A stretch of 40,524 nt of DNA from assembly GCA_017427185.1 (NCBI GenBank), contig JAFRTJ010000068.1:1-40524 (forward strand). Direction: 5' to 3'. Shown here in pieces: positions 9,429-17,124 of this stretch (positions are counted from its first letter, which is position 1; the number at the start of each line of letters is the position of its first letter). Under the pieces are notes generated by a model. That model was not told where the DNA came from and did not search any database. It was given only the letters and a program-made list of their open reading frames with translations. The stretch comes from Bacteroidaceae bacterium (GTDB lineage Bacteria > Bacteroidota > Bacteroidia > Bacteroidales > Bacteroidaceae). The position numbers and the translations under genes are program-made.

Positions 9429-9580
9429 CAGTCTTCGAAGTCAAAATGATCGAGTGCCTTTCCGCATTTGTCGCAGAATACCTGGTGCTTGTAAATGGGG
9501 CCACCGCAGTCGTTGCAATGGTAGACGCGCTCCTCTTTCTTCTGAGGTTCAGGGGCTTTGCCTGTAATGTTCTCTTCCAT
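9428..9580 (-). CDS. Zinc-ribbon microprotein (50 aa)
   Basis: A 50-residue protein read from the ATG at 9580. It has a charged N-terminal half, then HCNDCGG (Cys22, Cys25) and FCDKCGK (Cys36, Cys39), two CxxC knuckles 10 residues apart that would bind one zinc in a rubredoxin-like or double-zinc-ribbon fold. The C terminus is acidic (DHFDFED). A plausible -7 box lies 25 bp upstream, and the stop shares a base with the YhhN start, so the two genes form an operon. The partner of the ribbon is unknown. It is too short for many gene callers, but the cysteine pattern and the coupled arrangement make it credible. Confidence 0.8.
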   Translation of the reverse strand: MEENITGKAPEPQKKEERVYHCNDCGGPIYKHQVFCDKCGKALDHFDFED

Positions 9581-9604
9581 GTCTTTCAGATGGTTATTTC
9601 ACCA

Positions 9605-9612
9605 CAAATTTA
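9605..9612 (-). promoter_or_regulatory. -7 element for the zinc-ribbon/YhhN operon
   Basis: TAAATTTG on the minus strand, 25 bp upstream of the zinc-ribbon ATG. A TTG lies upstream, but at about 16 bp rather than 19 bp. Confidence 0.5.
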
Positions 9613-9750
9613 TATTTTTTTTCATTCACAAGGCAACTCTTCAGGGAAAAAGTAAATGAAATCCTCATCTTTTAGGATGATTAGTGAAGTAAGCAATGGA
9701 AATATGCTCAAATATTTGATTGGGAATTCGATTTTATGCGTCAAAAAGTG

Positions 9751-9758
9751 TATCTTTG
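9751..9758 (+). promoter_or_regulatory. -7 element for the helical-barrel protein gene
   Basis: TATCTTTG, 18 bp before the ATG at 9777. The open frame continues upstream of this box to 9720, but a start there would lie upstream of the promoter, so the extension is not coding. Confidence 0.7.
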
Positions 9759-9776
9759 TACTGTGACTTGTTTTTA

Positions 9777-11744
9777 ATGAAGCTTATGACCAGAAAACTT
9801 TTTATTTTCATTGTGACAATCATCTGTATGGGTTCTTCCCTCCTGTCTTCTGCAGCTGTACGACAGAACTGGAAGGGCGATGTCCTTGTTACAAATGATG
9901 GACGGATGGTAGGCAGGATTGTGGCCATCTGTCCGCCAAGTTTGAATGAAAAGCATACGATTAAGACCATCGATGAGAATACGTATCGTGTGGAGTGGGT
10001 CTTCACGGCTCGCGAGACGGTTCGTGATGCACGTCTGGAAGTGGGCTTCGAACAGGCTTCACCTGCCACGTGGTGGATGATTCCCTCTGTTTCTTATAAT
10101 GGAAACCAATGGGGTCAAGGCCATGAGCCGAAAGGGTCGCGTACAGAAGAAGGATGGTGGACTTTCTCTTATCGCCGCACTCCAATCCCTGGTGCTGTCT
10201 ATAGCGAAAGCAAAGACTTTGCTGTTGCCACCTGGAGCGATGTTCCTAAGGAAAGCAGCGAGGACTTCTCCTGTGGCATCAAGACAGAGGAGAGAACCAC
10301 AGTTCATCGTCTTCTTTGGCCTGAAGAGGAAATGCCCCAAACCTATACGGCACGAGATCATTTCGAGAAAGGATGGCAACGTTCCTCCACGATGCAAGCT
10401 GGCGAGAAGCGAATCATCTCGATGTACATCAGCGCAGTTCCAGTTGAGCAGGACCATCGAGCCATTCGTGTATTCCTCGACACAGCATGGAAGCAGGCCA
10501 AGCAACCTAAGATAAAGACGCCTGGAAGAAAGGTGGTTTGGGATTTGGGCATTCGTTATTTCAAAGAGTCCCTGTGGGCTGAAGAAGGCAGTTATCATGG
10601 TTTCAGCATAGGACTGGTTCTTGATAAGGACGGAAAATGGACTCAGCGTCCTGGCGGGAAGTATGAATCTGGGTGGTGTGGTCAGAATATCAGCGTAGGA
10701 TGCTCTATGCTGTGGGATTATCTGCAGCGAGGTGATCGCACTTCACTCGAGAAGGGTCTCACCACATTGGATTGCTGGGCCAACAATTGCCGTCTGCCTA
10801 ACGGACTCTTCATCGTTCAGTACGATGCTGTCCTTAGTGGAAATCCCTGTCGGATAGACGCTTGCAACCTGGGAACAACTGCTCTCAATTATCTTCAGGC
10901 CTATAACTTGGCAAAAGAATGTGGCGTTGATCGCCCTCAATATCGTGAATTGGCCTATGATATATGCGATTTCGTGATTGGTGACCAGCAAGAGAATGGC
11001 TGCTTTGGACGAGGATGGACATACGATGGAAAATGTATTTATCGCGAGGGTACTGTGGGAGCCTTTTTGATTCCTGCTTTGCTAGAAGCCTTCCAGACAT
11101 GCAAGAAGCCCCAATACCTCAAGTCGGCTGAGCGTGCCTATAACTACTACATAGAGGAACTTCGCAAAGACGGTTATACGACTGCTGGCGCGCTTGATAC
11201 GTGGTGTGTCGATAAGGAATCCTCCATCTCCATTCTCCGCTCGTCGCTCATGCTTTATCAGATTACGCATCGAAAGGAATACCTTCAGGACGCCATACAT
11301 ACTTCCTATTATCTCTCGACGTGGCTTTGGCACTATGATGAAATGTATCCACCTGAAGATCAGTTTGTTCGCGAAGGCTACCACACGTTTGGCGGCACGA
11401 GTGTATCCGTTCAGCACCACCATCTTGACTATTATGCGTGCTTGTGGATACCGCAATGGCTGGAGTTGGCTCGAGTCACGGGCCAGAAGCAATGGAAAGA
11501 GAAGGCGGATGCCATTTGGAAGAATTGCTGCCAATTAATCTCTGATGGCAGTCTGATGCTCAATGGACATCTGCGTCCTGCCGGCTCTCAGAATGAGGCT
11601 TATTTTGAATCCAGCTGGGGATTTGGGAATGAAGAGAAAGGTCTTCCCCCCATAGCTCGAAGCAATCGAATCAACGATTGGTTGGTCGCTTGGCCTGGTG
11701 CTTTCCGCTTGGAAACGATACGAAAAACCAGCAAAAAGTTGTAG
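9777..11744 (+). CDS. Secreted six-hairpin (alpha/alpha)6-type protein, glycosidase-like
   Basis: A 655-residue exported protein. A signal peptide follows the start (MKLMTRKLFIFIVTIICMG, ending near SSAA); an ATG three codons later is also possible. Residues of about 30-220 look like a beta-sandwich with many aromatic residues. From about 240 to the end there are repeated helical hairpins with motifs such as ESGWCGQNIS, WDYLQRGD, GCFGRGW, and a histidine cluster, SVQHHHLDYY. This layout resembles the six-hairpin glycosidase superfamily, which includes enzymes acting on uronic acids, rhamnose and other sugars. I cannot assign a GH family or a catalytic pair, so a sugar-active role is inference. 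It is a single gene, followed by a 22-bp-phased repeat array. Confidence 0.7.
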   Translation: MKLMTRKLFIFIVTIICMGSSLLSSAAVRQNWKGDVLVTNDGRMVGRIVAICPPSLNEKHTIKTIDENTYRVEWVFTARETVRDARLEVGFEQASPATWWMIPSVSYNGNQWGQGHEPKGSRTEEGWWTFSYRRTPIPGAVYSESKDFAVATWSDVPKESSEDFSCGIKTEERTTVHRLLWPEEEMPQTYTARDHFEKGWQRSSTMQAGEKRIISMYISAVPVEQDHRAIRVFLDTAWKQAKQPKIKTPGRKVVWDLGIRYFKESLWAEEGSYHGFSIGLVLDKDGKWTQRPGGKYESGWCGQNISVGCSMLWDYLQRGDRTSLEKGLTTLDCWANNCRLPNGLFIVQYDAVLSGNPCRIDACNLGTTALNYLQAYNLAKECGVDRPQYRELAYDICDFVIGDQQENGCFGRGWTYDGKCIYREGTVGAFLIPALLEAFQTCKKPQYLKSAERAYNYYIEELRKDGYTTAGALDTWCVDKESSISILRSSLMLYQITHRKEYLQDAIHTSYYLSTWLWHYDEMYPPEDQFVREGYHTFGGTSVSVQHHHLDYYACLWIPQWLELARVTGQKQWKEKADAIWKNCCQLISDGSLMLNGHLRPAGSQNEAYFESSWGFGNEEKGLPPIARSNRINDWLVAWPGAFRLETIRKTSKKL

Positions 11745-11770
11745 CGCATTTCCTCGTCCTGTCGAGTCGA

Positions 11771-11858
11771 AAAAGACAACACGTTGAAACCCCAGACACA
11801 ACACGTTGAAACCGCAAAGTCAACGTGTTGAAACCGCCAACACAACACGTTGTCTTTT
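11771..11858. repeat. 22-bp-phased dyad array, locus 1 (four copies)
   Basis: Four copies of CAAC(AC/GT)GTTG start at 11777, 11799, 11821 and 11843, exactly 22 bp apart. The centres are AC, AC, GT, AC. The 12-bp spacers begin AAACC (for example AAACCGCAAAGT). The first copy is preceded by AAAAGA and the last followed by TCTTTT, so the ends form an inverted repeat of about 16 bp with a 2-bp mismatched centre. It sits between two convergent genes (stops at 11744 and 11930), where it could also act as a terminator. Confidence 0.9.
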
Positions 11859-11929
11859 TTGCCCCCTCTAATGCTGGCGAAAAGTATGTCTCTTGAGTGC
11901 CTTTGGATAAAGACGAATCCCTCTTTCCT

Positions 11930-12961
11930 TTACCTTTTTCCTATGGGTTCTATGCCCAATGCTTTCAGGGGAATCTTTGCGAGGTATACTTTAGCCATCG
12001 ATGAGGCGTGAGTGGAATAATAGGAAACCCAAAGCTCTTCGCCCTCGATGAGGAGACCTGGATAACTCGTATCCCCTCCAGAAGGAAGTACCATAACTTC
12101 CTCGAATCGACCAGTCTCATCGCCCTTCAGGATGACTGTCTTGCATCGAGAGGGGATGTAGTGGGAGCGGGTGGAAGCGATGATGTTGTTTCCATAAAAG
12201 AGGAAGTCCTGACCTCCCAAACGCATCTCCATCTTCTTCCAATTCCATTGTGTGTAAGGTGCCTGACTTACAGCCCAATAGCCCATTGCGTCAGCATCAT
12301 CGCGACGAACCATCAAGGCCATCCTTCCATCCTGAGTGAAGCGAATTGTTGCCTCGTTGGGAAAGCCTGGCACATCAAGGTCTGTGATGGTGCTGAAATG
12401 GATTCCATCCTTGGTGGACAGCAGGCGCAGAAAGCGTGTTCCTTTCCCTGTCCCATAATCTACGCCATATCCCACTCCATCGTGCCAGGTGACACGCCAG
12501 ATCCAATCAGAATTGGGCAGCTGGCCATCGATAGTGATGCGCTGGAGTTCGCTGTAGTTGATTCCATCGCTGCTGAAACATACGTGGGGTTCCTGGCCTT
12601 GGAGTTTCTTGTCGCGATAGATGGAACCGCCCACGATAACCATTAGCCGGCCGTCTGGCGTGATGGAGAGTTTGGGGTCTCGAAGGTCATATCCCTCTTT
12701 CTCGCCCAGATAGACGGATTTCCACTTCTTGCCATCCTTGGATTGCAGAATGCGAATCTTGCCTCGAGCCTCACCATCAGGGCCAAAGACATGTCCTTCT
12801 CCTTCGCGGAAGGAAACGTAGAATTTTCCTTGGAACTTTATTATAGAGGTGAAGGAACAATATTTGTCGCCACCCCATAATTCAGTTATTTCAGGTGCAA
12901 GATCTCGACCACAGATGTGGTTGCAAAGCAGGAAAAGGAAGATAGTAAGAATTTTTTTCAT
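11930..12961 (-). CDS. Secreted sialidase-superfamily beta-propeller protein
   Basis: A 343-residue exported protein with a short signal peptide (residues 1-18, ending CNHICG). The body is a repeated beta-strand pattern with Asp-box-like turns, SKDGKKW near residue 80 and SSDGINY near 135, as in sialidase and BNR-repeat six-bladed propellers. An N-terminal YVSFREGEGH segment may contribute an active-site arginine. The complete arginine triad of GH33 is not evident to me, so exo-alpha-sialidase activity is possible but unproven. It is the last gene of a three-gene unit, 31 bp after the first kinase and 35 bp after the gap between the kinases. The pairing with deoxynucleoside kinases has no obvious functional logic. 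Confidence 0.75.
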   Translation of the reverse strand: MKKILTIFLFLLCNHICGRDLAPEITELWGGDKYCSFTSIIKFQGKFYVSFREGEGHVFGPDGEARGKIRILQSKDGKKWKSVYLGEKEGYDLRDPKLSITPDGRLMVIVGGSIYRDKKLQGQEPHVCFSSDGINYSELQRITIDGQLPNSDWIWRVTWHDGVGYGVDYGTGKGTRFLRLLSTKDGIHFSTITDLDVPGFPNEATIRFTQDGRMALMVRRDDADAMGYWAVSQAPYTQWNWKKMEMRLGGQDFLFYGNNIIASTRSHYIPSRCKTVILKGDETGRFEEVMVLPSGGDTSYPGLLIEGEELWVSYYSTHASSMAKVYLAKIPLKALGIEPIGKR

Positions 12962-12992
12962 TGTAGGAAGAGGTAAGGTTGGGAAAATGCAG

Positions 12993-13613
12993 TTAATCTT
13001 CAGGGAACAATCCGTAGAGGATAGAGTCGATTTGATCGGTTATTCTCTTGAAATCCTGAGGGTTGCTCTCGAATTTTGTTGTGTCGCCATCCACAATCAG
13101 TAGTTTGCCAGGATAGTTTGCAATCCATTCCTCGTAGCGTTCATTCAGTCCAGTCAGGTAGTCGATACGGATGGATTGCTCGAATTCTCGTCCTCGCTTG
13201 CTGATCTGCGCAATCAGGTTGGGAATGGTGCTGCGGATGTAAATCAGCAGGTCAGGCAGTCCCACCAGGCTCATCATCAGGTCGAAAAGCTCGCTGTAAT
13301 TCGCGAAATCGCGGTCGCTCATATAACCCTGAGCATGCAGGTTAGGGGCAAAGATCCTGGCATCTTCGAAGATGGTGCGGTCCTGAATGATGGTCTCCTT
13401 GCTCTTGGATATTTCCACCACATCGCGGAAACGCTTGTTCAGGAAGTAAATTTGCAGATTGAAGGACCAACGGTTCATGTCGGCATAGAAGTCTTCCAAA
13501 TATGGATTCACGTCCACGGGCTCGAAGCGTGGAGTCCATTTATAGCGTTTAACCAGCATGTTGGTCAATGTGGTTTTGCCGCTTCCAATGTTTCCTGCGA
13601 TAGCGATATGCAT
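12993..13613 (-). CDS. Deoxynucleoside kinase (dAK/dGK type), copy 1
   Basis: A 206-residue cytosolic kinase that phosphorylates deoxynucleosides in salvage. The P-loop GNIGSGKT lies at residues 7-14, and the DR motif (Asp78-Arg79, in IIQDRTIFED) holds the catalytic region. An arginine-rich lid segment (ISKRGREFE) lies near 150. Length is normal for bacterial deoxyadenosine/deoxyguanosine kinases. It is closely related to the upstream copy, and the aligned motifs fall at identical residue numbers. Exact base specificity cannot be deduced. Confidence 0.9.
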   Translation of the reverse strand: MHIAIAGNIGSGKTTLTNMLVKRYKWTPRFEPVDVNPYLEDFYADMNRWSFNLQIYFLNKRFRDVVEISKSKETIIQDRTIFEDARIFAPNLHAQGYMSDRDFANYSELFDLMMSLVGLPDLLIYIRSTIPNLIAQISKRGREFEQSIRIDYLTGLNERYEEWIANYPGKLLIVDGDTTKFESNPQDFKRITDQIDSILYGLFPED

Positions 13614-13648
13614 AATTCTGTGTCTTTTGAATGGTTCGTTTTCTGTTG

Positions 13649-14269
13649 CTACAAGGGGAAGAGTCCATAAACAAGAGCATCTACCTTCTCAGTTATCTGC
13701 TTGAAGTCCTGAGGATTATGCTCGTAATCCATATTGTCGACATCAATGGTAAGCACTCGCCCCTTGTACTCATTGTAAATGAATCTCTCGTAGAGGGAGT
13801 TCAGCCCCTTTAGATAGTCTAGCTGGATAGCTTGCTCATAGTTGCGTCCACGTTTCTGGATGTTGGAAACCAAATGGGGGATGCTGGCGCGCAAGTAAAT
13901 CATCAGATCAGGATACTTCACGATGTCTGTCATCAGCTCGAAAAGTTCCATGTAGGCCTTGTAGTCTCTTTCTGAAAGATGCCCCATGCGGTAGTTGTTG
14001 GCCGCAAATACATAGACCCCTTCATAAATGCTGCGGTCCTGGATGATGGTCTTGTCCGTCTGCGAGATTTCCAGAATGTCCTTGAAGCGCTCCTTCAGGA
14101 AGAATATCTCCATATTGAAGGACCATCGTGGAATATCGTGATAATAATCTTCGAGATATGGGTTATAGCTGACAGCCTCAAACCTGGGCTCCCAACCATA
14201 ATGCTTGGCCAGCATGTTGGTCAAGGTGGTTTTCCCACAACCGATATTTCCCGCGATAGCTATGTGCAC
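13649..14269 (-). CDS. Deoxynucleoside kinase, copy 2 (GTG start)
   Basis: A paralogue of the downstream kinase. It has P-loop GNIGCGKT, an Asp78-Arg79 motif in IIQDRSIYEG, and a lid segment IQKRGRNYE. The frame is open to a TTG at 14299, but that codon lies inside the -7 box. A GTG at 14269 gives a protein starting VHIAIAGNIG, aligning residue for residue with the ATG-started copy 1 and giving the same length (206 residues). I therefore choose the GTG. It is first in the operon with copy 1 (35-bp gap) and the propeller gene. Such kinases can act as heterodimers of two subunits in some bacteria (dAK/dGK of lactobacilli), so a functional pair is possible. Confidence 0.88.
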   Translation of the reverse strand: MHIAIAGNIGCGKTTLTNMLAKHYGWEPRFEAVSYNPYLEDYYHDIPRWSFNMEIFFLKERFKDILEISQTDKTIIQDRSIYEGVYVFAANNYRMGHLSERDYKAYMELFELMTDIVKYPDLMIYLRASIPHLVSNIQKRGRNYEQAIQLDYLKGLNSLYERFIYNEYKGRVLTIDVDNMDYEHNPQDFKQITEKVDALVYGLFPL

Positions 14270-14296
14270 TTTTGGTTTCTTTTGGTAGTTTGATTG

Positions 14297-14304
14297 CAAA
14301 CTTA
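14297..14304 (-). promoter_or_regulatory. -7 element of the kinase-kinase-propeller operon
   Basis: TAAGTTTG on the minus strand, 27 bp upstream of the GTG at 14269. It overlaps the alternative TTG start and argues against that start. Confidence 0.55.
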
Positions 14305-14381
14305 CACAAAAAAATCCAAATACGCAGATGTTTTTCGGAAAATTATCTTTCCCTCCCCTTTTCTTTACCCCAATTATTTTG

Positions 14382-14389
14382 TATCTTTG
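14382..14389 (+). promoter_or_regulatory. -7 element of the GH78 gene pair
   Basis: TATCTTTG, 31 bp before the ATG at 14421. It drives away from the divergent kinase promoter about 80 bp to the left. Confidence 0.7.
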
Positions 14390-14420
14390 TAGCCAAACAA
14401 CACATTAAATACGCTACATT

Positions 14421-17111
14421 ATGATACATCTACACCGTTTAGCTTCTTTCTTGGCTCTGACTTTTCTGATTGCCACTTCTTCTCGTGCTCAGTTCAATGT
14501 GACGAATCTTCGTTTGGAACACATGGATAATCCCTCTACCGTTGATGTCCAGAAACCGCGTTTCTCTTGGGTGAATGAGGTGAAGAAGGAAACTTTGCGT
14601 GGCCAGAGTCAATCGGCTTACCAGATAGGTGTTTCCAGCAGTCTCGAGAACCTGAAAAAAGGAAAATTTGATGTTTGGGACAGCGGGAAGCAGAAATCGA
14701 CAGAATCCAGTTTGGTACCTTATGATGGCCCAGCATTGAAGGATGGGGCAGATTATTATTGGAAGGTGCGGACATGGAATCAGAAGGGAAAGGTTTCCAA
14801 GTGGAGTGAACCTGCCCAATGGGGAATGGGGCTTCCCAACGAGAAGTGGACGGCTAAATGGATTGATGCTGGCAAGAACGATGGTTCCGCTCCGATGTTC
14901 CGCAAAGGCTTCTCTACTCGTGGAGCTGTAAAGCAGGCTAAGGCATTTGTCTGCGGATTGGGTTATTTCGAACTTTACGTGAATGGCGAACGAATAGGCG
15001 ATGATTATCTGGTGCCCAACATGACGGATTATTCCAAACGTTTTGATCTGGATAAGCCTGCCATTACGCTCGACAACAACTTCCGTGACTTTATCGTCTT
15101 GTATCTGGCTTATGACGTGACCAAGCAGCTCCGGGAAGGACGAAATGCTCTGGGAGTATTATTGGGGAATGGATTCTATAATCCTGATAAGCACATTGCC
15201 AGTCGTTATGGTGATCCTTGCCTTCGTTTGCAGTTGGAGATCATTTACGAGGATGGAACGACTCAGGTCATAGAAACGGATGGAACATGGAAAACCAAGA
15301 AGAGCGCTATTCATTACAATGGCCTTTATAAAGGTGAACTCTATGATGCAAACTATGAAACTCCGGATTGGGCAACGGCTGATTGCCGTGAGAGTAATTG
15401 GTCGAATGCGAATGTAGTCAAGGGGCCTGGTGGTCGTATGACTGCACAAACCTCTCCTGCTGATAAGATTACCTTGACGATGAAGCCAAAGTCTCTGAGG
15501 AAAATTGGCGAGAAGAAATATGAGGTGGATTTTGGTACAGAGATTGCAGGATGGATTCATTTCCACGACATCGTGGGGAAAAAAGGTGACACTCTACGTG
15601 TGAACTACGTGTGCGAGTCTCCTCAAGGCATTCAACAGTACGTCTTTAAAGGAGTTGGAAAAGAGAATTATGCTCCTCGCTTCACATGGTTTGCTTTCAG
15701 TAAGGCAACCATTACTGGTGTGGAGAATCTGGTTGAGGAGAATCTTGTTGCAGAAGCTGTGAATACGGATGTCCACATAAATTCTGAATTTGAGTGCTCT
15801 AACGAACTCTTTAATCAAGTGAACACGATTTGGCGTCGATCACAGTTGGATAACATGCATGGCTGTATCGCCAGCGATTGTCCTCATCGTGAACGTTTGC
15901 CCTACACGGGCGATGGTGAGGCTAGTGCAGAGACGGTGATGCTTAACTTTGATGCATCTGCTTTTTATGGGAAGTGGATACGTGATATGCGCAATACTCA
16001 GAATGTGGAGACGGGTTATGAACCCAACAGTGCCCCCTGGGAACCTGGAGCAGGTGGAGGTGTGGCTTGGGGAGCCGCTATGACCATTGTGCCTTGGCAG
16101 TATTATGTGCAATATGGTGATACTCGCTTGCTTAAGGACTCCTATTTCGCTATGAAAGAGCAAGTTCGATACATGCTCACTTGGTTGACTCCTGATGGAA
16201 TCATGTTCCAGAAGAAGCTTCAGACCAATGGAAAAGATCAATGCTACTGGTTGAATTTAGGTGATTGGTGTCCCCCCAATGGAGAATTGCCTCGCGATGA
16301 ACTTGTTCACACCTTCTATTTGTGGCTTTGTACAGATTATGTGGCTCAGGCTGCCAATGCTCTAGGTAACACTACAGATGAGACATATTATAGAGATTTG
16401 TCCAATAAGGTTCGCGACAGCTTCAATGCCTATTTCTACAATGCAGAGCAGAAATCTTATGGTCAAGGGGGAAGTAATATCTATGCCCTCCGTATGGGTG
16501 TTCCTGCTGACCGCAAGGCTGATGTGGTGGCAACTCTAAAGAAAGAAATTGCAGACCACAAAGGCCATATCAATACAGGTTTCCTTTGTACTAAGTATTT
16601 TTTTGAGACTTTGGCTGACAACGGAATGGTTGATTTGGCTTACGAAGCTATGAATAAGCGTGATTTTCCCAGTTACGGTTGGTGGATAGAACAAGGTGCT
16701 ACAGTTACATGGGAACAGTGGAATGGTCAGGATTCTCATAATCATCCAATGTTCGGCAGTGGTTTGACTTGGTTGTATCGTCGCTTGGCAGGTGTGGAAA
16801 CTGATGCGAAGGAACCTGGTTACAGACATATTGTCCTCAAACCTTATTTGACTGATTTGGAACGTGTTCGTTATGCTTTGCAGACTCCTTATGGGAAGGT
16901 AATTTCTGAAATCCTCCAACAAAAGGGCAGCAAAACCTACAAGATTACTATCCCAGTGGGTAGTTATGCTACATTGATTCTACCCACAATGGGTGATGTG
17001 TCTGAATCTGGGAAAACCCTTGAGAAGGTTGAAGGTGTGAGTGCTGTGACACGTCAGGGTGGTTTTACAACGGCAACTCTGCAACAAGGAACATATAATT
17101 TTACCTTTTGA
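14421..17111 (+). CDS. GH78 alpha-L-rhamnosidase, secreted
   Basis: An 896-residue inverting rhamnosidase. It has a signal peptide of about 23 residues (ending SSRAQ), N-terminal beta-sandwich domains with a Bac_rhamnosid_N-like segment (about 160-330), then the (alpha/alpha)6 catalytic domain and a C-terminal beta domain (about 790-896). The catalytic block DCPHRER...GDGE gives Asp486, Glu491 and Asp498; their 5- and 7-residue spacing is that of the catalytic acids of characterised GH78 enzymes. A further acid, Glu765 in TWEQWNG, fits the second catalytic position. It is probably periplasmic and acts on rhamnose-containing plant or bacterial glycans. It is the first gene of a two-gene operon with a smaller paralogue 13 bp downstream. 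Confidence 0.93.
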   Translation: MIHLHRLASFLALTFLIATSSRAQFNVTNLRLEHMDNPSTVDVQKPRFSWVNEVKKETLRGQSQSAYQIGVSSSLENLKKGKFDVWDSGKQKSTESSLVPYDGPALKDGADYYWKVRTWNQKGKVSKWSEPAQWGMGLPNEKWTAKWIDAGKNDGSAPMFRKGFSTRGAVKQAKAFVCGLGYFELYVNGERIGDDYLVPNMTDYSKRFDLDKPAITLDNNFRDFIVLYLAYDVTKQLREGRNALGVLLGNGFYNPDKHIASRYGDPCLRLQLEIIYEDGTTQVIETDGTWKTKKSAIHYNGLYKGELYDANYETPDWATADCRESNWSNANVVKGPGGRMTAQTSPADKITLTMKPKSLRKIGEKKYEVDFGTEIAGWIHFHDIVGKKGDTLRVNYVCESPQGIQQYVFKGVGKENYAPRFTWFAFSKATITGVENLVEENLVAEAVNTDVHINSEFECSNELFNQVNTIWRRSQLDNMHGCIASDCPHRERLPYTGDGEASAETVMLNFDASAFYGKWIRDMRNTQNVETGYEPNSAPWEPGAGGGVAWGAAMTIVPWQYYVQYGDTRLLKDSYFAMKEQVRYMLTWLTPDGIMFQKKLQTNGKDQCYWLNLGDWCPPNGELPRDELVHTFYLWLCTDYVAQAANALGNTTDETYYRDLSNKVRDSFNAYFYNAEQKSYGQGGSNIYALRMGVPADRKADVVATLKKEIADHKGHINTGFLCTKYFFETLADNGMVDLAYEAMNKRDFPSYGWWIEQGATVTWEQWNGQDSHNHPMFGSGLTWLYRRLAGVETDAKEPGYRHIVLKPYLTDLERVRYALQTPYGKVISEILQQKGSKTYKITIPVGSYATLILPTMGDVSESGKTLEKVEGVSAVTRQGGFTTATLQQGTYNFTF

Positions 17112-17124
17112 TTCAAATAATTAG

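Noticed and set aside
11535..11848. Minus-strand open frames with repeated FQHV residues
   Set aside because: They are translations of the 22-bp-phased repeat array (TTTCAACACGTT reads FQHV); similar frames occur at the other arrays. Not genes.
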